Part shown: positions 8,787-19,649 of the stretch, in pieces
How the letters are laid out: every line of letters begins with the position of its first letter
Position numbering within the stretch: the first letter of the stretch is position 1
Assembly (NCBI GenBank): GCA_003427395.1
Contig: BFEA01001086.1
Coordinates: forward strand, 105,389 to 141,736
Reading direction: 5' to 3'
From: Chara braunii
Taxonomy: Eukaryota; Streptophyta; Charophyceae; Charales; Characeae
DNA: 36,348 nt
Program-made: the position numbers and the translations under genes
Notes under the pieces: generated by a model
What the model saw: the letters and a program-made list of their open reading frames with translations, nothing else
Told to the model about the DNA's origin: nothing
Databases searched by the model: none

Positions 8787-10052
8787 TACGCCGAGAGTTT
8801 ACCGGACCACATTAAGCGACGTCCTTGTCGCTTCGCAAAAACCGAAAAGCTATCAGATTACCCAAGATGCTGACGAAAGAGGAACCAATCCGATTAGCCG
8901 ACAAACACAGGGTAGAGGCCTCCATCAAACCATGCCTCCACAATTATATGCTGCGAGGTTTTTGACCCGGGCCCTCACCGCCCATGCATTAGGACGCTAA
9001 CAACATAAGTTCCAAAGACCTTCCCAATCACCCTCTCCCCGGTCCTAGACAACCTTCGGCTTCTGGTTGGATGTCCCTAGTCCTGGCCAAAACTATGGAC
9101 GCGGGCCCTAATCGAGACATTTGAAAACACTCTCGCCTTCCTTGTTAGAGAATCTCCTGCAATCAAATACACATACGTATATTTGTATACTTAATATCCA
9201 CTCATCCCTTTCTGCAGTCTAGTACAGAAAGGCTAGGTCTCCATCTTGGCCCACCATAGCCTGGCTGATCGGACCTGGACTACGGCCCACCGCATTGTTA
9301 TTTTAGCGGCAGTACCCTCGTTGGTTACGCAACGATAGGTTTTCTCCTGATAAGCATTCAATCAGGATTTTCCAAAAAAAACCTCGACCTTCACTATCCC
9401 ACGGGGTAATTTCCCTGGGGCGGGCAACTCCCCTTAAACTCTTACTCCGCGGTTCCACAGCCAGGTTGCGCCGGCTAGCAGCCATCCACTGGGGTTACGC
9501 CCTAGAGGTGCTAATCTTTACTGCTTAGCTTGGTATTCCTCCAATATGTCTTAGAACTAACACAAGTGGTTAGACGGAGCATCGCAAAACCAATCACGGG
9601 CCCACTGCGAGATTACGCAGGGGTCTGAAGGCATTTACCAGCTCTTCCACGAAAGGCATGACATCCTTCGCACAATCACAAACAAAATCACCGCTAGGTC
9701 TACAAGGTCGTGACCCCTGACTTGATCAAAGCCAGCAGCCACCCATCCTGAGACATCTCTCGCCCTGCACTCTTTTGCGACTTTCTCAAACATCTCAAGC
9801 AGACGTGGCCCCTTTTCATCAGACTTTATCAACTCAAACACTGCTTACCATGCCCTTAAATCCATTAACCACCTTTCACACGAAGGAGGTCTCTCTCAAC
9901 AGGTCTCCCAATCGTCCCTCTCTTCTTAGGATGAGCTATCACACGACCCTTTTTAAAACATCACCCCCTTTTGGGGGATGAGTCTTCCAATAAATAACAT
10001 TACCACCTTTCTTAATCTGAAGGGGTCTCGATCATAGAACAGCTCAGCCATA
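8787..10052. other. no gene seen
   Basis: Mixed-composition sequence with only short, motif-free open frames on both strands. No tandem or inverted structure stood out apart from short AT patches near 9170. By position it would be the spacer of the proposed minus-strand element, where pol is expected but absent. Confidence 0.5.
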
Positions 10053-10159
10053 GAACAACTCAAACTGAGAGGCCTACTTATGGGTCCTCTCCACAACTCA
10101 ACCACGAACAAACTCAAACTGAGGGACCTTCTTGTGGGCCCTCTTCGCAACTCAACCAT
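10053..10159. repeat. two-copy tandem repeat, 53-54 bp
   Basis: Units 10053-10105 and 10106-10159. Each runs GAACAA(A)CTCAAACTGAG, then CCT.CTT.TGGG(T/C)CCTCT, then CGCAACTCAACCA or CACAACTCAACCA. No function is evident. Confidence 0.8.
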
Positions 10160-11156
10160 AAAACATCCGGCATGGTAAATGTTCGAGTCTCTGAGACTCG
10201 CAAAATCCCTTAGGATTCTCACACGTTTGTCACACAACAAACTGCACTGCCTCTCCTTATACTCGGCCCTGTCACCCGCCCGTGGGCAGATCGCACGGAT
10301 ATACCAGAGAGTAGACAGTTCACATCCATTCATTCTCACAAAATTCACACAAAATCACCATTCATCAGGATAAAGTCCACACATGTGAGAGTGATTGTGA
10401 TCGTCATATACAAAAGACAGTCTCAGATAAGACCTCAACCCAATATATACACAGGGGTACAATACCCCAACTCAGACGCGAGCCAAATGTCTCGAATCAC
10501 ATATATACACTCGGAGTTGAACAATCTCAACTCAAATCGTCACTGGTATCACACAAGAACAAATGCGGCCTCCCTGACCAAAGCTATAGCTAAAACAGTT
10601 TGATCACGACGTAGCCATACTTCTCAATCCGAGGGGCCCAAGTAATCCAGGACATATCCAGATATCTAAAGAAAAGTAAGGCCAGGAGTCGCCCATATAC
10701 CAATCCTGCAACTCCCTCCCTAGGCTACGTGACCTACCTCCCCCATGCTGAGGTTTCTTCCCAAACCTCTTCTACCTCTCACACCTATACGTTTATCTAG
10801 GCCTAGGCACGACGTAGGTCCCATATCTCCTTCTCTTGACCAATAGGCCCAATGAAACAGATCCCTACCTCGTAACAATGCCCTTAGGGTCACTCCTTGC
10901 CCCATCTACTTGAGACATCCCAATAACATGATGTGGGGCAGACCTAACATTTCTCACCTATACAGTTGTTCTATTGGGGTCCCCCTCCTACCTACGACTA
11001 AGGCCACCTTACCGGACCATCATTACGAAAATCCTTTCCCTCTGTACGCTGTGCCTATCTGCAGCAGACATATAATTGAGATTTCTCGCTTATACTTACA
11101 GTCTACTTAAATTTCTAGGCCCTTCTCCCACAAACCCTTTCTCTTTACAACTACTT
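10160..11156. other. no gene seen
   Basis: Between the 54-bp tandem repeat and the end of the minus-strand gag. Short open frames only. No protease, RT or integrase motif could be found on either strand, although pol would normally follow gag here on the minus strand. Confidence 0.5.
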
Positions 11157-12664
11157 TTACGAGGCCGTGCTCGATGCTGTATCTCGCCGCAAAGCCTCCT
11201 TCTGTGTTCCCCCTGGGATGGTTGGGTCGATATACTTCCCGGCCCTATCGAAAACACCTCCCTCAATATTAGTCCTTATCAGACCGCTTGCCTCATCGGC
11301 CCTTCGTTCCCCACAAAAATTCATTATGTGCCCTTCTTTGGCACAATGCCTGCAAGTATCATTTTCTCAACCTGCTTTCTTCCCTCCAGAGCCACCTTTG
11401 CCGCCACCAGATTTCCCTTTTTCGTGCCACTCATCCCTACAACCCTTTTCAGCTTTTCGCTTTTGACCCCTTCCCCCGGCCACTTGGCCTTGTGCCCCTT
11501 GTGGTATCGGCGGCTGCAATGGCCTCATACACAAGGCTGGCCGGCACTGGACTATAGGAGGCCTGGGTGGCATCATATCCATTTGTGGGCCCAACCAACT
11601 GCCTTGTACACAGGGCAGATATGGATTATATATAGGTTTTTGCCCTACTTGACCACATGACCCGCGCTACCCGCATAGTGCCTGCTCAATCGACGGGGGC
11701 CTCTTTTGTGCTACTCTGCCTTCCACCTCTTGCGGCGTGGCCCCCACCTCTCGTGAGCAATGGCCCTTTTTGGTACCTTGACCTCCCTGGGCCCGATTCC
11801 TCGCCTTCCGCTGAGCCTTCGTCAACTTGGGAGGTTCGGGCTTCCTTTTTTCACCGATCACCCCCTCTTCCTTGCCTCCTCGAGGGGTGCGACCAATCTT
11901 TCCCCAACGATCACATACCACTTCTGCCCAGTGCTCTGGCCACCACTCATTCCGTTGCTCTCCCGTCCCGCAGCTGCGGACGCTTCCACGTTAATGGGCC
12001 CCCTCTTCGGATCAGGCGCAATAACAGGCAGGGCCATACTAGCCTCCTGCTCCTCCGTTATTTCAATGAATCCCTCGCCTTCGTCCCTTCCCGGGGCACA
12101 GGTTTGTCCCTCCGAGGCTCCCTTGTGGAGGAGTAACTTTTGATGAACTCCCCTTTTCTCTGCCTCACTTCGCTCAGTCGGCCCACTCGATGCTCCTTTA
12201 GAGGCCTTCCTTTTGCCATTCCTGGCCTCTTCCAGCCGTGCTAACCTCTCTTCCAATAACCCTACTTGCCTTTGTAAACCACATAACTCTGTCTGCGATG
12301 GTGCGCCCGCAACTGGTTGCACAGAGCATTCCCCACGTTGGGCTTCTATTCCATCTTCTGGGAATCTTAAGGAACTCTCAAACTCATCCCACGCTTTCGT
12401 CTTCTGCTTGAGGGTATACACCTCCCCACTTAATCTTTCGCAGACAAACAAGGGAAACATACACCACATCGCCTTCTTGTCCCACTCCTTCGCAGGGCTA
12501 AAGTCCTGAAAGTCCCGCAGAAAGCCAGACAAGTTTCTTCCTTGGAATAACAGAGCACGGAGGTCTGGAGGCATTGACTCTTGCAGTGCCTCGCACAACA
12601 ACACCTTCATTTGACACGAATTCCTCCAACGCAGGATCTTGGCGAAACCGCTTTCTTCCGCCAT
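11157..12664 (-). pseudogene. gag-like polyprotein with CCHC zinc knuckle, broken
   Basis: Starts at an ATG at 12664 (MAEESGFAK) and stays open for 268 codons, then needs a frameshift around 11860-11920 to continue as a lysine/arginine- and glycine-rich basic stretch. It has a stop TAG near 11669 and a stop TGA near 11367. Just past the second stop is a CX2CX4HX4C nucleic-acid-binding knuckle (CRHCAKEGHIMNFC, 11313-11354), then a tail with DRAGKYIDP and PGG, ending at TAA 11157. The N-terminal half is alpha-helical in character with a short coiled-coil-like stretch (LQRQVGLLEERLARLEEAR). The order capsid-like region, basic linker, knuckle is that of retroelement Gag, which would package element RNA. 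No pol follows. The lineage is not assigned. Confidence 0.65.
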
Positions 12665-12943
12665 GATGCTGAGGGCCGTCTGATACGCAAAGCAAACAAC
12701 AATTTATCAGAGGGGCGACCTAAGCGAGCTGCAAGCAAACAAGGTCAAACGACCAAACTCCACCCTCATTACCTTATATCATGTTCACGTCGAGGGACCT
12801 TTAGTCCTTACAATACTATATATAGGCAAGACTTCTCAAAGCTGACCGTGGACAGACAGTAATAGTTACTATGGCAATAGGTATAAAAACGGTTATACCC
12901 AAGCCAAATGAGGCGTAGTTCAGCAAAACGGCGAAGGCCCTTT
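12665..12943. other. spacer between upstream ORF and gag
   Basis: No ORF or structure recognised. On the minus strand it separates the end of the upstream ORF (stop at 12944) from the gag ATG at 12664. Confidence 0.5.
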
Positions 12944-13654
12944 CTATCGGTCTACTATTGCTTGGAGCTCATCCCAGTCTGCATTTTCCTCATTTGGATT
13001 ATGAGAAAAGGCGTATAGGTCAACTATATTGGCCGTGTTCCTGAGCCACTTACTAGGAGGCAGGAATCTCAGGTCAATGTACATACCATATATCAGTTCA
13101 CATGTACATCGCCAATACTCCCAGTCTCGTGCCCTCAGAGCAGCTTCAGCTGCCTCCTCTACCCTCGCCTGCCCACCAAAACTCTTCTCTATGAGGAACT
13201 TAGGCAGCATGACTCGTAGTGGAGCAGACGGAAGCGCGAACTCTCCAATGTACTTAACCTCTACGAGGGTTAGTACCCGCTCTCCTCCATCAAGGGACCG
13301 ACCCATTTAACTGCAGCCGCCTCCTACCCTCAAAGGCCTAACAAGCAGGCTTCCATGCCCAAGCGCCAACTCTATCCTATGCTTAATCCAAAAGGTGGCA
13401 GAGACGTACAGGGTCACCCTTACAATTGCGCATTCCCGCTCATCATCAAACCCAGACTCGATCCAGACAAAGATTTTCGTGCCCATCAACATGCCCCACC
13501 ATGAAGAGATGTACTCTCCTGCTCTGACCCGCCTGGGTAAAGACACCTCGAGCCCTCCCTCTCTCTCAATTGGTCCGAGCATACGCGGGTCTTCCCGTGC
13601 ATGAGGCATCCTGAGTTGCCTTAGCTCTGTCTGGGGTCTGCCCATCACAGACAA
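12944..13654 (-). pseudogene. unrecognised ORF upstream of gag, split by one in-frame stop
   Basis: Two stretches of 115 and 120 codons lie in the same frame, separated only by TAA at 13307-13309, immediately followed by ATG. A single substitution would join them into about 236 residues. The composition is protein-like, with mixed hydrophobic and charged residues (for example KYIGEFALPSAPLRVMLPK and DWEYWRCTCELIYGMYIDL), which is hard to obtain by chance. The frame upstream of 13654 appears shifted and may once have continued. I recognise no domain. Its place between PBS and gag recalls the extra ORF upstream of gag in plant Tat/Ogre elements, whose function is unknown; this is analogy only. 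Confidence 0.5.
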
Positions 13655-14628
13655 ACGTCCAACATGCGCCTTCCGTTATACACCTGACAATCCCTGCTCC
13701 TTTGGGAAGAGCGACCCAGCCGCACAAACTTAATGGCCAACCATGAGCCAACTGTTGGACTGGGGACATTCAAATAAATTTCTATAGATTGATAAGACCC
13801 CAAATATGACCCTAATAAAATAACCCACACGAAATACTCCTGAAAAGAGTATCTACTTAAACATATAACTCCACATAATTAGGTGTAAACTAGGCCTACA
13901 AGGTCTGGCATTCATAGATGACTCCAATATACGATTCAAAATGACATCCTCAAAACAAATGGTCTCAAGTCTTTTAGCTTCCTAAGTGGATGGTCCAAGC
14001 CTGGAACGGTTCATGCGAGGGTCTAACATCAATTACAACTCACTGCCCCATTTAGGGTAAATAAAATAGTCCAGGTGTTAGCTCCCTCACTATTACTCTG
14101 ACTGCCTCTAGGATCAAACACCCTCCTTTAACAGATGCCATGCAAGTCTGCTACTTCCCGTAGTCCTGTCTATTGGGGCCTTACCACGGTTTTCACTGCA
14201 CCTCCTTACTGTCTTATACGCCTAATTTCAAACCTACCATGCGGGACAAGCCTCAGACTTTCATGGCTATACAACTCGAGCAACTGCTTAGAACCCAAAT
14301 TCAAGGATCTCAATTCACACTCATACAAGCTTTCAATGTCCTTAGCCTAACTCTCTTCAAGGTCCCTGACGATTCTAACATAGTAGGTTTCCCCTACTCA
14401 TTCCATGCCTCACCCTAAAGCCAAAGTGCTATATTGCACCTTTGACCACTCCGATAGCTTCCCTTAGCCATAATGGGCACCTTATACGGCCAACTCCCAC
14501 AACCACCACACTTAGCGTTGTTGATACCGCCTCATCCTACCTTAGTCGTATCAAACAGGCAAATCATCGCCTAAACCCATCAACTATCGGGGTTAGAAGG
14601 GGTATCCACTCCAACTACCGTCATACTA
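13655..14628 (-). other. putative leader of the minus-strand element
   Basis: Lies between the PBS-proximal tandem repeat and the upstream ORF. No conserved motif is visible. Short frames near 13645-13830 on the minus strand may be the frameshifted 5' part of the upstream ORF. Confidence 0.35.
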
Positions 14629-14700
14629 GTCAAAGTACGCAAGTGCATAGTCAAAGTACGAGCGCGCATAGTCAACGTACGTGGGCGCATAGTCAAAGCT
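14629..14700. repeat. 21-bp tandem repeat, 3.4 copies
   Basis: Units 14629-14649, 14650-14670 and 14671-14691, then a partial unit. Each unit reads GTCAA(A/C)GTACG, three variable bases, G(T/C)GCATA. The first part is constant and the middle changes (CAA, AGC, TGG). About 190 bp inside the PBS of the proposed element. Confidence 0.9.
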
Positions 14701-14888
14701 TATCCCTTTCGCGCCACCCTTACGGCACCGAACAAAACCAACTCGCATAATCAACCCTCACTCGCTTTCTATTCAACACCTTCAATCGATATACCATAAA
14801 AGCTCAACAAAAACCTCTCGTTTTGCCTAGTTCTCACAATCCCATACCCAGATGTCGTTCCACCAGGGACAACGGTAGGCGACCGTTA

Positions 14889-14906
14889 CACCCAGCAACG
14901 GCGCCA
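14889..14906 (-). other. primer-binding site, tRNA-Asp type
   Basis: The minus strand reads TGGCGCCGTTGCTGGGTG. From general knowledge, plant tRNA-Asp ends so that its complement begins TGGCGCCGTTGCCGGGGA; 15 of 18 bases agree, including the first 12. Two bases (GG) separate it from the CA that ends the right long repeat at 14909, normal LTR/PBS spacing. It sets the element on the minus strand. Confidence 0.7.
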
Positions 14907-15498
14907 CCTGTCGAGCGCATCGGTCCGGCACCGCACGTGGCAGCGCGGGACCCTCTCGGCCGCGTCACGCAGGAGTTGGACCAACCTCGTCACGAACACA
15001 CAAATGGAGTTTCCTTAGGCCGCTCCGGCTAAGTGCACCAGCCCTACCTCTCGCGAGCCCCTACGAGAGGATAGGGCCTACGCGAGGCACAACTTACCTC
15101 CACCTTACGAGAGTCGTCACCTCCCTTCGGTGGGCGTATCCCCGCCGAGCTACCAGTCCACAGTACGAAAGCTAATCGGTTGCAATCGCAGAGGTGGACC
15201 AGCCGAGGGCGTTTCTCGTTCGTTGTAGCATAGGGGGTACGCGTGGTAGCACACCTGTCGGGCCCGCACGCGAACCGACATCTTGGGGTACTGAAGTCCC
15301 AAGCGCGGTTCGTCGTCGGTCGACTAGGACGCATCCCACACACCACGCGCACACCACTTTACGAACACAAAAATAAAACACACGCACACACACACCTACA
15401 ACACGACACAACACAAACAACGCAGCAACGCTCCTAGCGCCTCGGTAGTCAACCCATAACTTTTCGATGCGGAAATCAAACGGGCGTCGCGCGCGAGA

Positions 15499-15507
15499 CT
15501 TAATATA
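15499..15507 (-). promoter_or_regulatory. decayed TATA-like box in right long repeat
   Basis: The minus strand reads TATATTAAG where the left copy has TATATAAAG. Flanking bases (GCGCGCGAGACT on the plus strand) are conserved between copies. Confidence 0.25.
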
Positions 15508-16614
15508 AAAACCGTGCGGACGCAGGGCCTACTCATATCGATTGGCAATGCAAATGTACACAAGCGGTCACAAAGATGGCGTACTGTGTAATACCCATAC
15601 TCGCGCGGCCCCCGTTAATTTCGAGGGCTGCGTTCGACACTCAGGTGTCGGCTGACATGCACCTTGAGGGTTAGTCTCTCGACGCTGGACAACCGCCATA
15701 CGTGGTTGAAGACCACACACCCTCTTCTGTACTCTGTGCAGAGTGGGTGGTACACACTTTCATGCCTGTGGTGACAGACGTTTCCTACTGCCCCGGAGGT
15801 GAGCTCCACTTCAGGTCTGGGTGGAAGTCAAGGGGTTTGACTTTGACGACTGCCACAGACTACAACGTCCAACCATACAATCTCTAAAAAGCAAGGGTGA
15901 AAAAAAAGGAATCCACCTCTTCTCTCAAGACACAATCTGGTTAACCCTTACGCACAATTACAGTAGGCCTCTCAAATACTCAGGGCACTTATAAACATAT
16001 AAGGGTTAGTTATAGGACGATCAACTCTCACAGTCACAGTGGGGCTTCTTTCAGTTATATATGTATGTAATCGCAGGCAATCACACCAGAGTCCGAACCA
16101 CAAATATACCTGCAATCACATCAAAGATCCAACCAAAATCCCACACACTACACGGGGTCAACTTCAACCATTCCTTGCACTTATACCCCTCGCCTTAGCC
16201 ATACAAGCCTCACTCGTGCAACTCTTAAATAAATACTCAGTACTTTAATTGGATGACCATTCAATAAAGTTCCGGAGAAAACACAACAAAACAATATAAA
16301 TCACAAGGTTAAAGCCTTTAGGTTGAGTGACAAGATCGGATTGGAGTTGAATCGTAAACCGAGTTGTTATCAGTGATAACAGAAGATGATCCTAGTAGGA
16401 TCAAGTTGAAACTACCCCAAGTCTTGAATCGAAGTCCAACGAAAGTCGGTACCATAAGACAGGTCAACCCCCAAGCTAAGTCGTCAGCGCATGGGGGATG
16501 AACCTCCATAACACCTTTTTACTCTAGGTTATCTGCCAACTAAATCCAAGTGTACCCCTAAGCCAGTGCCCAAAGCAAAGGTAGACTAACGACAGGATCT
16601 TCCCTATTCAGGGT

Positions 16615-16636
16615 GGATCGTCAGAGTCGCCACCTG
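16615..16636 (-). other. second LTR-end/PBS-like junction (right copy)
   Basis: The minus strand reads TTTTGACA, GG, TGGCGACTCTGACGATCC: one substitution from the left copy. Conserved between copies, so it predates their separation. Confidence 0.4.
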
Positions 16637-16649
16637 TCAAAATATAATC

Positions 16650-16960
16650 TATCTCCTTTAAACTAACAAAATTTCGGCAGCGCTTCCCGTAGGAAAAGTG
16701 TCGTTTAAAAATTTGTATCAATCCGAATATGAAAACAAAGATAGTCTTTGACTTTCCAAAGTCCAATTTTGTCTAACTCCCTGAATTAGCAAACATTTTG
16801 GCAGCACTCCCTTTAGAAAATGGGACTTTCTAGATTTTTACTAAGCCATATATGAACTTTGGACAAGTTGAACTTTGAAAGGTTAAGAATTGACTAACTC
16901 CCTGGATTTGTAGAAATTTCGGCAGCGCCTCCCGAAGAGAAAGTAACGTACCAAAGTAGT
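16650..16960. repeat. three-unit diverged tandem repeat, about 122 bp (right copy)
   Basis: GGCAGC anchors near 16676, 16800 and 16920, matching those at 3791, 3915 and 4036. The third unit is cut short by the deletion junction at about 16956. Confidence 0.65.
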
Positions 16961-17092
16961 AGCCTCACTCAGTCACAAGCAAGCCAAACCATAAGGGTAA
17001 GTACTCTCACCACTCCAAGGTCAATTTAACAAACAATAGTTCATAATCTTTCAATGATTTACCCTTTTATACCCAACTTACATAAGGCGTAA

Positions 17093-17925
17093 AGGCAGGT
17101 CATCCAATCTTATGGAACATGCATGACTCAGCCATTGAGTGTACTCGAACAGGTTGCACAACTACTTCTCTCTTCCTTTGGGCATATGACTAAGCCATTC
17201 ATCTTAAAAACAAAGCTTCGTCGCCCTGAACTGTTTAATATCCAGGTTATATATACCTCTCTGAACTTTAATGTTTAAAAGTTGGGCGTAGGACTGAGCC
17301 ATTCATCTTAGAAACAAAGTTCAACCTGCTCAAAGTTACCTTCAGTTATACTCTTAGTTATACTCTCTTTAACTTATGATAAGCTATAGTCAGGTCATCC
17401 AATCTTATGGAACCCGTGCCTGACTAGCCTGTTCGTAGATAAAATAGCAATAAAGTATAGCCAAATCATAACCTCTCGGGTTCCAGCATGTGCGAGACAT
17501 TGGGCCAAACCATCCAATCTTATGGAACATATCTGGTCCTTTGCCAAGTTCGTTTCTCTCTTAACCATCTGTGTGCGGCATGAGTCAAAAGTCATCCAAT
17601 CTTATCGAACATGCTTTGTCCTCTGCAAGAATTACTCCCTCAGATCGAAACATGAAGAGGCTGAGTCATCCAATCTTATGGACTTGCTCAGACCTCTTCG
17701 ATCAGAAACTAATGAAACAGAGTAAACCCCAACTAAATATGGCAACCACGCCATCCAATCTTATGGAACAGGCTTGGCTCCCAAAAGTCAACCACAGTCA
17801 AGCCCTCACAAGTCAGAGCAATCAGACCATCCAATCTTATGGAACTTGTCTAATTCTCAATGCAATTCGAAAATAAAACACAACAGCCAGGCCATCCAAT
17901 CTTATGGACCATGCGTGACTCCATA
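17093..17925. repeat. array of about ten hairpins, right copy
   Basis: Same order and spacing as 4370-5197. Cores close to CCAATCTTATGGAAC recur about eight times between 17100 and 17910, with two CATTCATCTTA variants near 17196 and 17300. Several arms have lost pairs relative to the left copy: for example GTCTGATT has become GTCTAATT opposite AATCAGAC, and GCTCAG has become GTTCAA. Others, such as AGTCAGG/CCTGACT and GAGG.TGAG/CTCA..CCTC, are intact. Confidence 0.8.
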
Positions 17926-19649
17926 GGACCCCTTTCAACTTGAAGCAAAACTGTCTTTCTCCCACCTTTTCCCCAGATGCACCTCTTTTCTCATGAGCAA
18001 GTCTGCTTTCGGACAATGAAAAAACCAAAACTGTAACTGTTCACACGCTCCTTTACTTGGTCTGAGTTGCGTCCTGCCAGTCCAACTAAAGTCAAAGGTA
18101 GGGGTACATGTACTATACTCAATTAAGCTTAGCAAGATCTACAGATAGGGGTTATACCAGGGTATATGGAGGGAAAACAAAGGTTACCTTTCAGTTCCCT
18201 GCCTCCAAAACTCCTTCTGAGTTCCGGCATAGCTCCCACAATCGGTGGGGTAACCTCCCACAAGGTCTTGCTGCGGTCTTACAATCCCGCCTGCCGCCTT
18301 CCTCTCAGGACCAACAGACTAGACTTATAGTAAGAAGGGCAGAAGAAGAAGCGTTCAGTCTCTCAGATACAGGAAGGGTGCGCTCAGACTCGCAGGAGAG
18401 GGTCTTGGTGCCTTCACTCGCCTGAAGGCCCCGCAATGGCGACCCAGTCATGACAGCTTGATCAAACTGAAGTCACACCACTGAGCACGCCGCCCCTTCT
18501 AACGAATCCCCAAAATCGCAGCACTAACCCCCTCTATCACTACTGTAGACTGTAACAATAGTCTTCCTTGCCGTCCAGCCACTCTGTTAACACCGCATCT
18601 CCGCCTCCCAAAATGAAGCTCCAGTCATATGATCCTCAGGACGGCCGCGGTCAAAACCTCGCAACAGCCTGCAATAACCCGGTCAGGTCCGTAACAGAAA
18701 ACGCAGCCCCGAACAGCAAAATACACAGCCACCACCGAAGTAAAAACCCGACCGGAGCAGCCAGCGGAGTGCGCCGCAGCGAGCCACGGAAGGCCCAACA
18801 GTGCACAGTCGCTACGTACGGACACTACTCCCTCGTGAACCTGACATACTGTAACAGTTCGCCCCCATCTCTCATGCAGCCGGTACGTAGCTTCGCTCCT
18901 TCTGCTCACCCCTCGCTTCACTACTTCAATGGTGGGAGCAGTGCACTATCAGCTGGCAGGTCTGTAGAGTCGGGGCAACCGGATAGCACAGCATACGATC
19001 TAAGTGAGTAAGTCTTCGGCCCACGGCTCACCGTCCCAGCCTAACAAGGCGACCGGCTCGCCGGTCGACAGTTAGCCTTTCCAACCCGCTCTCGCCCCCT
19101 GCTGCTGCGCTCGGTTGGATGAGCGGTGCCTCTGCCCAGTCAGCAAGTCATGTAGCCCGCCCGCCTCGCTCCCCCCAACAGTAAGTTTCCCGCTCGGATC
19201 GATAGGCCGTGTCGGCCGACCAGCACGCCCTCAGTCAATGGCCTACCTCGCGGACGACTGCACGAAACTGGCACGGACCTTCTCTCTTGTGACATCGTAG
19301 TATCCAGCCGTACCTGGCAGCCAACCGTGACCAGGTACATGCAAATTCGAAGGTCCAGACTGCGGAGGAGAGAACCATGAGCACAATACTGAGTTGCGCC
19401 AAGGGGGGGGGTCACGACGGGTAGAACAAGACTGGCAACTACCGAAAGACATGCAGGCGATCACGAGTGTTACACGAGCCGACGATGGCTCCGGGGCGTA
19501 CAAAAAGGCGAATGAATCTGCCCCTTAAACTTGGGCAGACACACCGTCATACTTATCTCTAGTTCTTGGACGCAGCCTTCTTCCTGTTAACCTTTCTTCC
19601 TACTAACCCAAGGCTAAAACTAACACCACTATAAAAATCGTCCGTCCTA

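Larger units (their letters stand above)
2019..19649 (-). mobile_element. probable non-autonomous LTR element, giant LTRs with gag only
   Basis: Proposed unit on the minus strand: 5' LTR 19649 to 14909, PBS 14906-14889, tandem repeat, an upstream ORF (13654-12944), gag (12664-11157), long non-coding spacer, 3' LTR 6864 to 2019. Support: two long direct repeats in the same orientation, TG/CA at their shared left edge, and a tRNA-Asp-type PBS two bases inside the right copy only, exactly where a 5' LTR/PBS junction belongs. Against: no polypurine tract just inside the left copy, no matching target duplication outside, and a fuzzy right edge without clear TG/CA. No protease, RT or integrase was found between the repeats. 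An alternative is segmental duplication of LTR-derived DNA. Confidence 0.5.
14909..19649 (-). repeat. 4.7-kb direct repeat, right copy (probable 5' LTR)
   Basis: Near-collinear with 2019-6864 with many point differences, indicating an old insertion or duplication. Relative to the left copy it lacks about 160 bp at 16956 (the junction shows ACCAA(A)G microhomology) and carries 69 extra bp at 18397-18465. Contains the same second PBS-like junction, 122-bp tandem units and hairpin array. Its left edge abuts a PBS. The right edge fades after ATAAAAATCG(T)CCG(T)CCTA without a clear CA end. Confidence 0.7.
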
